From: Nepenthes gracilis
Lineage: Eukaryota; Streptophyta; Magnoliopsida; Caryophyllales; Nepenthaceae
Length of the DNA stretch: 64,000 nt
Direction: 5' to 3'
NCBI GenBank assembly: GCA_033239525.1
Contig: BSYO01000022.1
Span: 13,960,923-14,024,922 of the forward strand
Shown: in pieces, positions 1 through 10,445 of the stretch
Layout: each line of letters starts with the position of its first letter
Position numbering within the stretch: the stretch's first letter is position 1
Position numbers and translations under genes: made by a program
Notes under the pieces: model-generated
What the model was told of the DNA's origin: nothing
Database searches by the model: none
The model's input: the letters and a program-made list of their open reading frames with translations, nothing else

Positions 1-1
1 T

Positions 2-295
2 GAGTTGTCTGAGTTGAGAGTGCAATCTGTAAGACCAGAAGAGAGGGCTGCCCAGGTGGAGGCGCTCACGGGTGAGCTCCAGGGAAGGATAGCCTCGTTA
101 GAGAATGAGCTACCCACTTGTCTACATCCTCAAAAGGTCACTCAGGCATTGTGGGCTAGGCTCTAGGAAGGCGTCAGCATTTGTAGCCATATTGTCAATG
201 TCGCAGATCCTAATTTTCCTACTGGTGTCCTTGACCCCTTGAACTGTGCAGCCCAACGGCGTGAGGACCTGGTGGACTTTTCTCGGGCCTCCTAG
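2..295 (+). pseudogene. Antisense extra ORF of Tat element A, C-terminal coiled-coil part
   Basis: The frame opens at base 2 and runs to a TAG at 293-295, with one internal TAG at 164-166. The 5' part is off the window. Residues 1 to about 40 are a leucine/glutamate-rich heptad region, as in a coiled coil. The end (GVLDPLN then RREDLVDF) matches the ends of the ORF at 34248-34832 (GVIDPRN, RDQLVDY) and of the antisense gene of element H (RKEDLEGEP). It lies downstream of element A's pol and in the opposite strand, the usual place for antisense extra ORFs of Tat elements. Its function is unknown. The shared C-terminal pattern suggests a conserved protein rather than chance coding. Confidence 0.7.
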
Positions 296-373
296 GGGCC
301 CCTCCTGCATCCTCCTAGGAGCTCTGCTCCCTAGCTGTGATTTTTATACTTTTACTCTTCGTTGTATTTTGTA

Positions 374-393
374 AATAAAATTTTGTTAATAAA
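374..393 (+). terminator. Twin AATAAA poly(A) signals after the antisense ORF
   Basis: AATAAA occurs at 374-379 and again at 388-393, about 80-95 bases after the antisense stop. The upstream CGTTGTAT at 360-367 recurs after the two longer antisense ORFs of element G (near 34847 and 37588), consistent with a plant far-upstream (TTGTA-type) poly(A) element. Function is inferred from position. Confidence 0.5.
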
Positions 394-794
394 ACACCGA
401 TTTTGTTGTCGTATCGTGTTTTTCGACTTTATCCTGCTTTCTCTTTAGTCATTTACTCTGCGCTGGCCGGCTGGCTTAGTGTACTTTGTACGGGGTAGCC
501 GATCATAACACTGATTGTCACAGTCCAGTTGCTCGTGTGTTGCATTCTCAGATGGATCAAAGTCTTTGAGGAGACATTAGGGTGAGTCGTTGTATCACGG
601 CATCTTCACATATGAGCACACTTTGTTTAACGAGTTCAACTTTCACATTAGGTGGCGCTGCCCACGTATGATTTCGGGCAGCCGACTTTTATTTGGAGCA
701 CTTTGCCTCTGATTTGTCGACCGTTGTAAATTGACTGCGCTATCTCCTGCTAGAGGGGGTCATCACACATGCCGTTTTATCCCTCTAAGGTTTG
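394..794. other. Non-coding spacer between antisense ORF and minisatellite
   Basis: No gene is seen. Around 745-765 there is a stretch (GAGGGGGTCATCACA) with counterparts near 37797 in G and, inverted, near 42990 in H. This marks it as part of the conserved Tat 3' region between the convergent sense and antisense units. Confidence 0.5.
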
Positions 795-912
795 GTATTA
801 GACTGTGAATAGGCCACTTGAATGACCAATGTTTTATTGGACCATTTACGGGCCGCTTGGATGACCATGGTTTGATTCGACGGCTTACGGGCCGTTTGGA
901 TGACTAAGGTTC
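795..912. repeat. Decayed 36-bp-type minisatellite of Tat element A
   Basis: About three diverged copies of a 36-39 bp unit are present, each holding a TGGATGACCA-like core (on the minus strand TGGTCATCCA). The same repeat occurs in seven better copies at 42708-42962 in element H, and again at about 1826-1895 after a local duplication. Confidence 0.6.
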
Positions 913-937
913 AATTGTGAGTGTGTAAAAATTCGCA

Positions 938-958
938 CGACTTAGGGGCAGTCTAGGT
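938..958. other. Conserved 21-bp Tat motif, copy in A (second copy 1906-1926)
   Basis: On the pol strand the motif begins ACCTAGACTGCCCCTAAGT. It is identical over 21 bases here, at 38391-38411 (G) and at 42665-42685 (H). The duplicate at 1906-1926 differs by one C to T change. In each element it lies a short way past the pol stop, between the convergent pol and antisense genes. Confidence 0.7.
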
Positions 959-1079
959 TATTTATTTTGTACAATTTGTAAGCAAACATTCATATGGAAA
1001 AAGAAGGAGAAAGGAAAGAGAAACATGGAACCATGCAAATAAAAAAAAAGAGTTATTTTTTATTAATCATGATGAATGT

Positions 1080-1825
1080 TACAAGCATTCTCCACATCAC
1101 ATAGATGACCTAGGTTCGGAGCTTGTATGCTCATTTTGTAGGATGGCTGAGACTAGGAATGAGCCTTCCTAATTTAGAAAAAGCTTGTTTTAGTTAGCTG
1201 TCTTTCTCGTAGCCTCTATATTTTGTAAGACCTGGTCTCTAACCTCGAATTGTCGCGTTTTTGCTTTCTTGTTATAATAGTGAGTGATTTGTTATTGGTA
1301 GGCGGTTGTGCACATCTTGGCCGCTTCGTGGGCTTTCTCCAGCAGATCTAGGTGCTCTCTAATTTTTTGAGAGTTGCCAAGTGGATTGAATGGTTCGACC
1401 TTGAGCCCGATCTCCACTGGTATTACAGCCTTAGTCATATAGCAGAGGCTGGGTATCTCGTTAGTTAGTTCTTTAGAAGTCATCCGGTATGACCATAGTA
1501 TAGAGGGTAGCTCGTTGACCTAGGAGCTCCCCCCGTGTCCTCTAGCTTGGTCTTTAGATCATGGAGTAGTGTACGGTTGGTGACTTCCACCTGCTCGTTT
1601 GTTTGGACGTACGCTACCGAAGTGTGGAACAATTTGATTCCCAAATTAGCGCAATACTTGGTGAAGCATTTATCTAAATATTGGGTTTCATTGTCAGTCA
1701 CGATGACCTCAAGAACACAAAATTTGCTCACTATGCTCTGCCGAACGAATTTTAGGGCATTGTGCTCTATGATCTTGGCCAGCGGGACAGCTTCAACCCA
1801 TTTGGTGAGGTAGTCTATATCCACT
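1080..1825 (-). pseudogene. Integrase end of element A, duplicated copy 1
   Basis: This is a fragment of the Tat integrase from just after the first catalytic Asp to the C-terminus. VIVTDNETQY carries the second catalytic Asp, and NEQVEVTNRT the Glu region. The C-terminal IREHLDLLEKAHEAA stretch follows in another frame, so there is at least one frameshift near 1480. It is the downstream unit of the 1-kb duplication and is cut off from the rest of pol. Homology to H at 41740-42380 is clear. Confidence 0.8.
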
Positions 1826-2089
1826 TGGATGACTAAGGTTTAATTCGACCACTTACGGGTTGCTTGGATGACCAAGGTTTAATTGCGAGCGAGTAAAAAT
1901 CTGCTCGACTTAGGGGTAGTCTAGGTTATTTATTTTGTACAATCTGCAAGTAAGTATTCATATGGAAAAAGAAAGAGAAAGGAAAGAGAAACATGGAACC
2001 ATGCAAATGAAAAACAGAATTAATTTTTATTAATCATGATGAATGTTACAAGCATGCTCCACATCACACAGATGACCTACCTAGGTCTT

Positions 2090-3235
2090 CACTCGTAGTA
2101 GCACTTTAGGTGGACCGCGTTCCACATTTGTGGGACCAACTTACTATTTTGGGTTGGGAGCTTGTATGCTTCATTGCACAGGACGGTTGAGATTAGGAAT
2201 GGGCCTTCCTAATTCAGAAAAAGCTTATTTTGATTAGTTGTCTTGCCCATAACTTCTATGTTTCGCAGGACCAGGTCTCCGATCTTGAATTGTCGCGTTT
2301 TTACTTTCTTGTTATAATAGAGAAAGCGATTTGTTGTTAGTTGGCGGTTGTGTGCATCCTGGCCACGTCACGGGCTTCCTCCAGCAGATCTAGGTTCTCT
2401 CTAATCTTTTGAGAGTTGCCAAGTGGATCGAATGCTTTTTTTGGTAAGTAAGTAAATTATATTAAAATAAAAGAAAGATGGATCGAATGTTTGACCCTGA
2501 GGCTTGGGAGCCCGATCTCCACTTGTATTATAGTCCCAATTTCACAGCAGAGGCTGAAGGGTGTCTCGCGAGTTGGTTTCTTAAGAGTCGTCCGGTATGA
2601 CTATAGAACATAGGGTAACTCATTAACCCAAGAGCCCTCTATGTCCTCCAGCTTGGTCGTTAGACCGTAGAGTAGCGTACGGTTAGTGACTTTCACCTAC
2701 CCGTTCACTTGGGGGTACGCTACCAAAGTGTAGACCAATCTGATTCCTAAACTGGTATAATACTTGGTGAAGCATTTTTTTAAAAATTGGGTTCCATTGT
2801 CAGTCACGATGACCTTGGGAATGCCAAATCTACTCACTATGTCTCAAACACAAATTCTAGGGCGTTGTGCACTGTAATCTTAGCCAGCAGGGTGAATTTA
2901 ACCTATTTAGTGAAGTAGTCCGTGCCCGTGATAATGAACTTCTTTTGCTTGGTCACGATGGGAAATGGGATGAGAATATGGAGCCCCCATTGCGTGAAAG
3001 GCCAAGGTGTTTGGAGGGATCTCAGCTCTACGGGCGGCTGGTGGTGAAGATTGCCGTGGAGTTAGCAATTCTCGCACTTCTTCACAAACTCTAGGGCGTC
3101 CTTCCTCATTGTTGGCCAGTAATATCCCTAACGCATGACTTTGAACACTAGGTTCTTACCGCTAATGTGTGATCCTCATATCTCGAGGTGGACTTCTTTC
3201 AAGGCATAGTTGGCCTCCTTAGGGGGTAAGACACT
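2090..3235 (-). pseudogene. Integrase of Tat element A, copy contiguous with pol
   Basis: It runs from the HHCC-type zinc region (about 3050-3130, the counterpart of KKCESCQLHGN in H) through the catalytic core to the C-terminal domain ending near 2095. The core is shattered by stops, and only short frames remain. At 2435-2478 a 44-bp LINE tail lies inside the C-terminal coding region. It would have inserted element DNA into the genome by strand transfer; no functional product is possible now. Confidence 0.75.
2435..2478 (-). mobile_element. 44-bp LINE 3'-tail insertion with perfect 11-bp TSD
   Basis: The insert reads C, seven T, GGTAAGTAAGT and an A-rich end, the same 3' terminus (poly(A) on the minus strand) as the longer LINEs at 22146 and 56074. 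It is flanked by TGGATCGAATG at 2424-2434 and 2479-2489. Copy 1 of the duplicated region (about 1395) lacks the insert and has one copy of the target, so the boundaries are exact. It is an extremely 5'-truncated LINE integration. Confidence 0.85.
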
Positions 3236-3925
3236 AGAGGTATGGAGTAAGTATCCTTGACAATACAGCCTTTTGTTGACTATAGTGTACTAGTCGGCCG
3301 TCTTTTTTATCTGTTTGGCCTCGTTCGTGTTTTCCAACAGTGTTCTGTTCGCTAGATACCTCTAGTAGGGTGTCATCTAGTTTTCGACGTCGAAGACTTG
3401 CATCGCTTCCTATTCCTCTATGCTCGGGGTGTTCAAAGCTTCCCTCGTGTCCCTCCAGTACTGTTCTAGATTTTTGGTCGGCCTTCCAGTTCTCAATTCT
3501 GGGAACGTGGATTAGGCTCAGCTTATCAAATCTCCGAATTATGCCCTGTGCCTTAGCCAAGTATCTAGCCAAGAGAGGGTTGCACGCCTCGAAGCTCCCA
3601 TTGATCTAGTTTACGACTAGCTTTGAGTCGTTGTAGACAGTTAGTCGCTTAGCTGAGTACTCTTTAGCTAGTCACAATCCGGCTAATATGGCTTCATACT
3701 CGGCAATGTTATTGGTGGCTAAAAATTCGAGTTTAAGGAAGTATTTTACCTCAAACTCATCTGGGGTCCTTAGGACCACTCTGACACTGCTGCCTGAGTT
3801 GGTAGATGAACCGTCTATATTGAGGACCCATTTTGGTTTTTCTCGGTGGTGATTTGTATCCTCAGTGGGATGCTCATTGACAATCATGGTTGTGGTCTCG
3901 ACGATAAAGTCGGCCAAAGCCTACC
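3236..3925 (-). pseudogene. Second (archaeal-type) RNase H of Tat element A
   Basis: The frame at 3672-3917 reads WVLNIDGSSTNSGSS then NNIAEYEAILAGL, the two hallmark blocks of the extra RNase H domain of Tat elements. The domain continues in another frame at 3234-3572 (ARYLAKAQGIIRRFDKL). The first catalytic Asp is kept (NIDGSS). The domain would remove RNA from the RNA:DNA hybrid. H carries the same domain at 40563-41153. At least one frameshift lies near 3600-3670. Confidence 0.85.
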
Positions 3926-5462
3926 CCTTGATGGCTGGCCTAGGTAAAACTCGATGTCGAACGCGTCCAAATTGATGGCCCACTTAACCAGCAGTCCGAA
4001 AACATCTGTCTTCTGAAGGATTCCCTTCAACGGCTAGTCGGTCAGGTTGATCACGTGATGAGGCTAGAAATAAGGTCTTAATTTTTGGGCTGTGAAGACG
4101 AGTGCGCGAGCGAGCTTCTCAGCACATGGGTAGCATGTCTCTACCCCGGTCAACGTCTAGCTCACGTAGTAGACCGACCGCTGCACGTCTAAGTCTTAGT
4201 GTATTAGAACGGAGCTAAGAGCCACTTTCGATACCGCCAGGTTGAGGTATAGCTCTTATCCATCTCTTGGTAATGTTAGCAATGGTGGACTGGCCAGGTA
4301 CTACTTGAACTCATTGAAAGCGGCTTGGCATTCTACAGTCCACTGGAAGCCGTTCGCTTTCGTCCCTCTCAGTGCCTTAAAGAAAGGCTGGTACTTGTCG
4401 TCTGAATTTGCCATGAAGCGAGACAACGCTGTTAATCTGCCAGTTAGCCGCTGGACATCCTTGACGTTCTATGGTGGAGACATGTCCGTGAGGGCCTTGA
4501 TCTTCTCTGGGTTTTCTTCGATCCCTCATTGAGAGACGATAAATCCCAAGAACTTCCTTGAGGATGCTCCGAAGATACACTTAGTCGGATTCAGCTTCGT
4601 CTGGTGCGCCTTGAGTACCTCGAAGGCTTTAGCCTGATCGCAAATATGGTCACTCGTGGTCTTACTTTTGATGAACATGCCGTCTACATACACCTCCATA
4701 TTACGGCCAATCTGCTTCTTGAATATTTTGTTTAAGAGCCTTTGGTAAGTCGCACCCACGTTCTTTAGACCAAAAGGCATGACCTTATAATATTAGGTGC
4801 CTTGATTGGTCACAAATAAGGTGTGCTCCTCGTTCTCTAGGCTCATCCTGATCTGGTTGTAGCCTGAGAGCGCATCCATGAAACTCAATAGCTCGTGATC
4901 AGAAGTCGAGTCTACCAGTAAGTCAATATTGGAAAAAGGGAAGCTGTCCTTTGGGCAAGCCTTGTTGACGTTGGTAAAGTCAACGCACATCTATCATTTT
5001 TCATTACTTTTCTTGACCAGGATGACATTAGAGAGGCAATTCGGGTACTGGACTTCTCTGATAAAGTCAACGTCTAGTAGCTTCTTTACTTCTTCCTGGA
5101 TGACTATGAGCTTCTCAACAGAGTGGTTTCTCCGTTTCTGCCTGACTTATTTACGGTTGGAATAGAGACCCAGCTTATGAACCAATACTCCAACCGGAAT
5201 CTCAGGCATATCAATGGGTGTCCATGCGAAGATATCTGCATTCTGCCTCAAGAACGCTATTAGCTCGTCACGCAGGGATCCCATGAGCGAGCCCCTTCTC
5301 TGTAGACACCTCTCTGGGTCCTCCGAACTTAGTGGTATGAGATCAGTGGTTTCACTGGACTACGCTTACTGCAAAGTCACTTCGTCTCAATGGTCCAACT
5401 TTCCTGCAAGCCTTCTACCGCCGCTTGGGGCTACTTGTGACATGTAGTAGGTTCGTCCCGTC
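3926..5462 (-). pseudogene. Reverse transcriptase and first RNase H of Tat element A
   Basis: RT blocks are seen in order from right to left: the N-terminal part (5165 to 4990), CVDFTNVNKACPKDSFP and MDALSGYNQIRMS (4793-4990), then MPFGLKNVGATYQRLLNK and NMEVYVDGMFIKSK (4526-4780). The catalytic YVDD is changed to YVDG, so this copy is dead even without its stops. The gypsy-type RNase H and connection follow down to about 3926. Protease sequence (GRTYYMSQVAPSGG) sits at 5400-5455, directly beside the LINE. Confidence 0.85.
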
Positions 5463-7381
5463 TTTTTTTAGTAAGTCAATTGTATTAAAAAGAAAAAAAT
5501 TATACGACCCATGATTTAATTCCAATTATTTTTCCGACCTGGAATTTAGTCATAGACGCGATGACATTTGCCGATCACCCAAAAATATGACAAAAAAGTC
5601 CTGCTAAAGGACACCAATCATCAAAAGAAAACCAGCACAAAGTTTACATTTGGCAAATATTACTGTAGGCGAAATCAAAGAACTTGCTGTACACCAACAG
5701 CACCCAATACCCATTGGTCCAGCATGAGGAAATCTGCATGCTTCTACAGTTTCAACATCAACATCCAGTATCAGTCCAACAATTTCCTTCGAGCATCCTG
5801 TTGAAGATGGTAGCATAGGATATCCAAAAAGCATCAGCAAACACACACAGCCCTAGCTCTCCACAGAAAGAATGCTAAGAAACAGCCATGAGATGGCACC
5901 CACACAGCAGTGCTCACACTATCGACTGGTACAGTGCAGGGATCCGTATACATCTCACACAAGTAGCTTCAGCCTTAGAATAGATGAGGGTTCGCTCACA
6001 TCAACTACTCTCGGGGGACCTATGCCACAATTAAGGAGTCCTTTGCTCAACCGAAGCATAGGAACCCAGCCTCACAAAGGTTGATCACAAATCAACTAGC
6101 ATCACCCCACACTTCAGTATATAGTCATTGCATCATCATCATCAAGCAGAGAGGGGCTGCAGCAAAGGATAGCTTTAAGGGAGCTTTCAAGTAGAACAAA
6201 TTTGAGCAAAGCATCAATCACACCAGCCACACCAAGACACTAACCACAGCTAAGCAAAACCAACACAATATTTTGCACCAAACAATTCTCTCTCTACCAA
6301 ACTGGGCCTCGGGCAAATGAATTTCAACCCTATGCTTGACTCAGCAAGAGCAAAACCAAATGCCGACCACTAGGATAATGCCTACTGTAACAATCCTCAA
6401 TCAGCTGTACGTTCCAGAAGGAGCAGTAGAAAATATACTAGAATAAGGTTCAATATCGGAGCCCAACCAATTGCAACAGCAACTCAGCAAAACCACACCA
6501 GATTTGCCAACCCAATACTCTTTTTTGGCCCAGGAAATTTTTTTTAACTCATGGCCAAACCACAGCACAAGCTTAATTCAAATAAACTTTACAATCCAAA
6601 CACTGCCAGGCAGGCCCACTACAGCAACTACAATTCACCAGTGAACCCACAGTGGCCAAGTAACATAAGGCAGGAACAGCATAGCCAAGGCAAAGAGGCC
6701 CAGTCAATTGAAACATCAGCATCAGAAAGGCTCACCCAATCCTCAACCGAGCAAACCATCAGCAGCAGCATCTAAACTCCAGAGCAAACCCACACAGGGG
6801 TCTAACAACCAAGGCATATGCAGCAGATGCAAAGCAACCGAACCAAAACACATTAAAGACCCAAGTACCATATCAGTGTCACTTCAGCAACCAAGGGCAC
6901 AGGCACCACAGCAGCTAGAAATAAATCTCCCAGCAATACCCTCAACTGACATCTCCAAAAACCTGGGGAGACACTGAGAAAGTTTTTTTTTTTTTGGGAT
7001 GGGGGACGAAATTTTTTTTTTTTTTTTTTTGGGTAAAGGAATGAAGAGATCAACGAGGGAACAGCAAAAAACCTGCAAAACCAGAAGTACAGGACCAACT
7101 CAAACAACACTTTTTTTTTTAAGACCAGTCTGTCAATGAGGACAGCACCAATGGTGCTAATAGGAGACCGCTGCCAAAACAGGTGGTAGCACAAAAAACC
7201 CACTATCCAACCGAGAGAGTGGATAGACCCCTCTGGCTGACCAAGTGTATAAGAGATTTTCCGAAATCCAAACCCACCAAGGAGCCAGGAACTTTATATA
7301 TATATATATATATATTATAAGTTCCTGCGAATCCGGAGCAAGCTAGGAACACATCTGTTAGATTCCATGACGGTCTTCAAT
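5463..7381 (-). other. 3' untranslated region of LINE A
   Basis: About 1.9 kb with no supported coding. It contains a small stem (AATTCCA 5518-5524 with TGGAATT 5540-5546) near the tail and internal homopolymers (T runs at about 6980-6993, 7013-7030 and 7111-7120). A (TA)n run at 7293-7313 sits inside the arms CAGGAACTT and AAGTTCCTG. CA-rich sequence gives chance open frames on both strands. Confidence 0.65.
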
Positions 7382-9749
7382 TTAAGTCGCACGACATTGA
7401 TAATCATAGGAAAGATTTGGGAGATTTCTTGGGGGAGATTTTTGAAAGATTTGATTATTGCGTTCCTTCCAAATGTAGTAGACCGTGGCAGCCAGAGAAA
7501 GGCGTTTAGAGAGAGCCAATAAACTTTTCCCTTTCAAGATTGATGCAGCCCAAGTGATATTATGGAGCCACATGGAGTGGGGCCAATGAATGCCCGCATG
7601 ACTTTGGATTTGGACCCATAAGGATCTGGAGAAGGGGCAGGAGAAGAAAAGATGCCCATAGTCTTCGTCGCCCATGTTGCAAAGAGTGTATCTAGGGGAT
7701 AGATTTGGGACGCCATGGAGGCGGTCAAAGGTATTGAGTCTGCCTCTAATGGCCAGCCAAAAAGTAAACGCGTGGACAAGGATATGGGATGGGCCCCACA
7801 CCAAAGGAGCCCAACTAACCTTTGGTTTGGGAGGGTGGATGAGAATGTACACGGATCTAGTCGAGAATTGTCCATGGGCATTCCCAATCCAACTCAAAGA
7901 GGCATGCGGGGGGAGTAAGGAGGCATGTGTTCCACAAGACGGGAGACCTCCATATCGAAGGGGTTAGGCCAGACCCAGCGGTTAATTTCTAAAAATAGCG
8001 AAACCTTAACATCCCAAGGCAGGCCCGAAACCAAACGAGTGAAATCCGAACTAACCTCACTTAGGGGGCCCAGCGAGTGCCAGTTATCATGCCAGAGGAA
8101 AGTATTTGAGCCACCCCCAATAGCCTTAATAGAGTGGGAGCGCATAAAAGGGCGAAGTTTCATGATCTTCCGCTAGCTCTAGGGGGCGGCATCCGGGGCT
8201 TTAAGAGTCCAAATAAACTGGTCTTTGATTCTATTCTTGTAGATCCAAGAGGACCAGGCCGAGTTGGGGTCTTTAGAAATGATACACCAGAGAAGCTTAT
8301 AGATGAGAGCTTTATTCTGAGCCATCAAGTTCTTGAGACCCAAACCGCCTTCCGACTTAGGGTAGTAAATATCATCCCATGCTACTTTTGCATTAGCTCT
8401 GCCAACAGAGGAGCCATTCCAAAGAAAACGGCATAAAAGGCTATCAATTGCTTTAAGAGTGGACTTGGGCAGAATAAAAATGGAGGCCCAATAAAGGTGG
8501 ATGGACGAGAGAATGGATGCGATGAGTTACAACCGCCCACCAAACGATAGCCACCTATTTTTCTAGGATGTGATCCTGCTGGAAATTCTGTCGGTGAGAG
8601 ATTTGCAATCAGATACTAAGAGTCTAGATGTTATCAGGGGGACCCCCAAGTACCTAATGGGAAGTTTACCCTCTTTAAACCCCATAATGCCAGCAATGTC
8701 TTGACGAAGGGAAGTGTCTTTTGAGCAGATGAAGATTTCACTCTTATTTGGATTAGCTGAGAGGCTCGATGTAGAACGGAACTCATCAAGACAGTCCTTA
8801 ATAATTTGAATGGAGTAGGTATCAGCATGGGAGAAGAGAAGGAGGTCATCAGCAAAGGCAAGCATGACAATTTGAGTCTCGGCACATTTTCAGTGAAATT
8901 TAAAATTATTATCCCGTCTAGCCTTGCGATCAAAAATGCTATTTAGGACCTCCATAACAAGGACGAATAAATATGGGGAGATAGGATCACCTTGGCGGAG
9001 GCCTTTACCTCCTTTGAAGAAACCAACCGCTTTCCCATTGATATTGAGGGAGTACGAAGGTGTGGTAATACATTGACTAATCCAATTGACCATCTGAGGG
9101 AGGAAATTCATGAGAGTCAGTATATTAATGATGAAATCCAAATGGACGGAGTCGTATGCTTTCATTAGGTCAATCTTCATAGTGCACCTAGGAGGATCAT
9201 GACCAAGATGATATTTATGAAGGAGCTCATGAGCTAATAGGATATTATCACTGATCTGACACCCCGCCACAAAGGCCGTTTGACAATTGTCGACAAGGTA
9301 GGGAAGGGTTTCTTTGATCCGATTTGCCAAAAGTTTTTAGATCATTTTATAAATGACATTGCAGCAAGATATCGGATGGTAGTCAGAAACCATGCGCGGG
9401 GATTGGACCTTTGGGATAAGACTAATGAAAGTGGTATTCAATTGTTTAAGGAGCTTTCCATGATTAAAGAAACCACGAATAGCTTCCTAAACAGAGTGGC
9501 CAGTAATCTCCCTTGAGTCCTTAAAAAACTTTGCGGTAAAGCCATTAGGACCGGGAGCCTTGTCATCACCAATGGAGAAAAGCGCTTTGTGGATTTCCTC
9601 CTCACTAACTGGCCTAACAAGGGGGCCAGTTAGGAAGTCCGGGACTGTATGGAGAATGTAAGGACGAAGACGGTTGGCATCCATCGAACCATGGGATCGA
9701 TCGGAACCCAGAGCCCTTTTGAAGTGGTCAACAATCAAACTTGGTTGGA
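7382..9749 (-). pseudogene. LINE A ORF2 remnant: reverse transcriptase and zinc-binding C-terminus
   Basis: Domains run right to left. RT starts at 9487-9738 (DDKAPGPNGFTAKFF). Fingers/palm follow at 8890-9330 with KIDLMKAYDSV and GLRQGDPISPYLFVL. The catalytic FADD is at 8563-8865 (MLAFADDLLLFSHAD), and the RT zinc-binding region (PF13966 type) is at 7382-7897 (CNMGDEDYGHLFFSCPFS). Frames change at least four times, so this is a dead copy. In an intact LINE this enzyme nicks target DNA and copies LINE RNA in place; here the endonuclease part was lost at insertion. Confidence 0.88.
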
Positions 9750-10085
9750 AATTTCATTTTTAAGTGCGGTATTGAGGTGATGGCTCCAACGTTACTAAGT
9801 ACGACAGGCCTAGGATAGCGTTGTATGCGGAGGGTAGGTTAATAACCAGGAATGTGAGTGCGCAACTCGCCCTTTTAGGGTACGTTCCCAGGGTGACCTC
9901 CAACTGTATTATCCCTTGAATAGCCACAGGTTTATTATCTAGGCCATATAGTGGCTCTTCGATAGGTTTTAGTTGACTCTTTTTGATACCAAGTTTAAAG
10001 AACACATCGAGGTAAAGCAAGTCCTTAGAACTTTCATTATCAACAAAAACTCGTTTCAACTAGTAGTCTACAGTACCGTCTGAAA
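9750..10085 (-). pseudogene. Protease region of Tat element A
   Basis: The frame at 9760-10059 reads KRVFVDNESSKDLLYLDVFFKLG, then PLYGLDNKPVAIQG, then TFLVINLPSAYNAILG. It aligns with H at 38840-39110 (RVFIDNGSSKDLLY). The active-site Asp-Asn-Gly of H is Asp-Asn-Glu here, a likely inactivating change. The LINE interrupts it on the left; duplicated sequence lies on the right. Confidence 0.85.
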
Positions 10086-10445
10086 TGAGTGCAGATACAA
10101 AAAGGGGATCAGTATGTGAGAAAATTGCATGAGCCCTGTCACTATCTCTAAAACTAATGACATTTTTTTCCACTCTTTACTTCTTGTGCCCAACTTGCCT
10201 CTCTTTGTGATCTACCTGGTGTGTCTTAGACGGACAGGTTGTTATCATGTTGATCACTCCAACCGTGAGTGCAGATACAAAAAGGGGATCAGTATGTGAG
10301 AAAATTGCATGAGCCTTGTCGCTATCACTAAAACTAATGACATTTTCCTCCACTCTTTACTTCTTGTGCCCAACTTGCCTCTCTTTGTGATCTACTTGGT
10401 GGGCCTTAGACGGACGAGTTGTTATCATGTTGCTCACTCCAACTG
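10086..10445. repeat. 180-bp tandem duplication at the gag-protease border (10086-10265, 10266-10445)
   Basis: Both units begin TGAGTGCAGATACAAAAAGG and end in a CCAAC-GTGA-like sequence. The spacing is exactly 180 bases, so the reading frame is kept. The minus strand encodes a segment with ENVISFSDSD and HTDPLFVSAL, seen once in H. The units differ at only a few positions, so this duplication is younger than the 1-kb one. Confidence 0.85.

Larger units (their letters stand above)
795..2925. repeat. Diverged tandem duplication of about 1 kb (795-1825 and 1826-2925)
   Basis: Unit 1 and unit 2 carry the same order of parts: minisatellite, 21-bp motif, a purine-rich stretch with CATGGAACCATGC, the integrase C-terminus, and an integrase core end. 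Unit 1 breaks off inside the integrase near GTAGTCTATATCC at 1812-1825, where unit 2 starts. The integrase frame continues to the RNase H only from unit 2. The many substitutions between units show the event is old. Unit 2 also holds a small LINE insertion, absent from unit 1. Confidence 0.75.
5463..9749 (-). mobile_element. L1-type LINE A, 5'-truncated, inside the protease of element A
   Basis: The 3' end is a T7 tract at 5463-5469 followed by AGTAAGTCAATTGTATTAAAA, a variant of the tail shared by the LINEs here. The 5' end, near 9749, lies just upstream of the RT domain, so ORF1 and the endonuclease are lost. The host frame stops at protease residues LKMKF (9750-9760) and resumes at GRTYYMSQ (about 5450). 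Compared with H (39150-39225), about 45 bases of host coding sequence are missing and no target duplication is seen. Confidence 0.88.

Noticed and set aside
5568..6977. CA-rich ORFs in the LINE A 3' region as host genes
   Set aside because: Biased composition, no domains, and the region is bounded by the LINE tail and ORF2.
7293..7313. (TA)n run as a promoter TATA box
   Set aside because: A simple repeat within the LINE 3' UTR, with no gene following on either strand.
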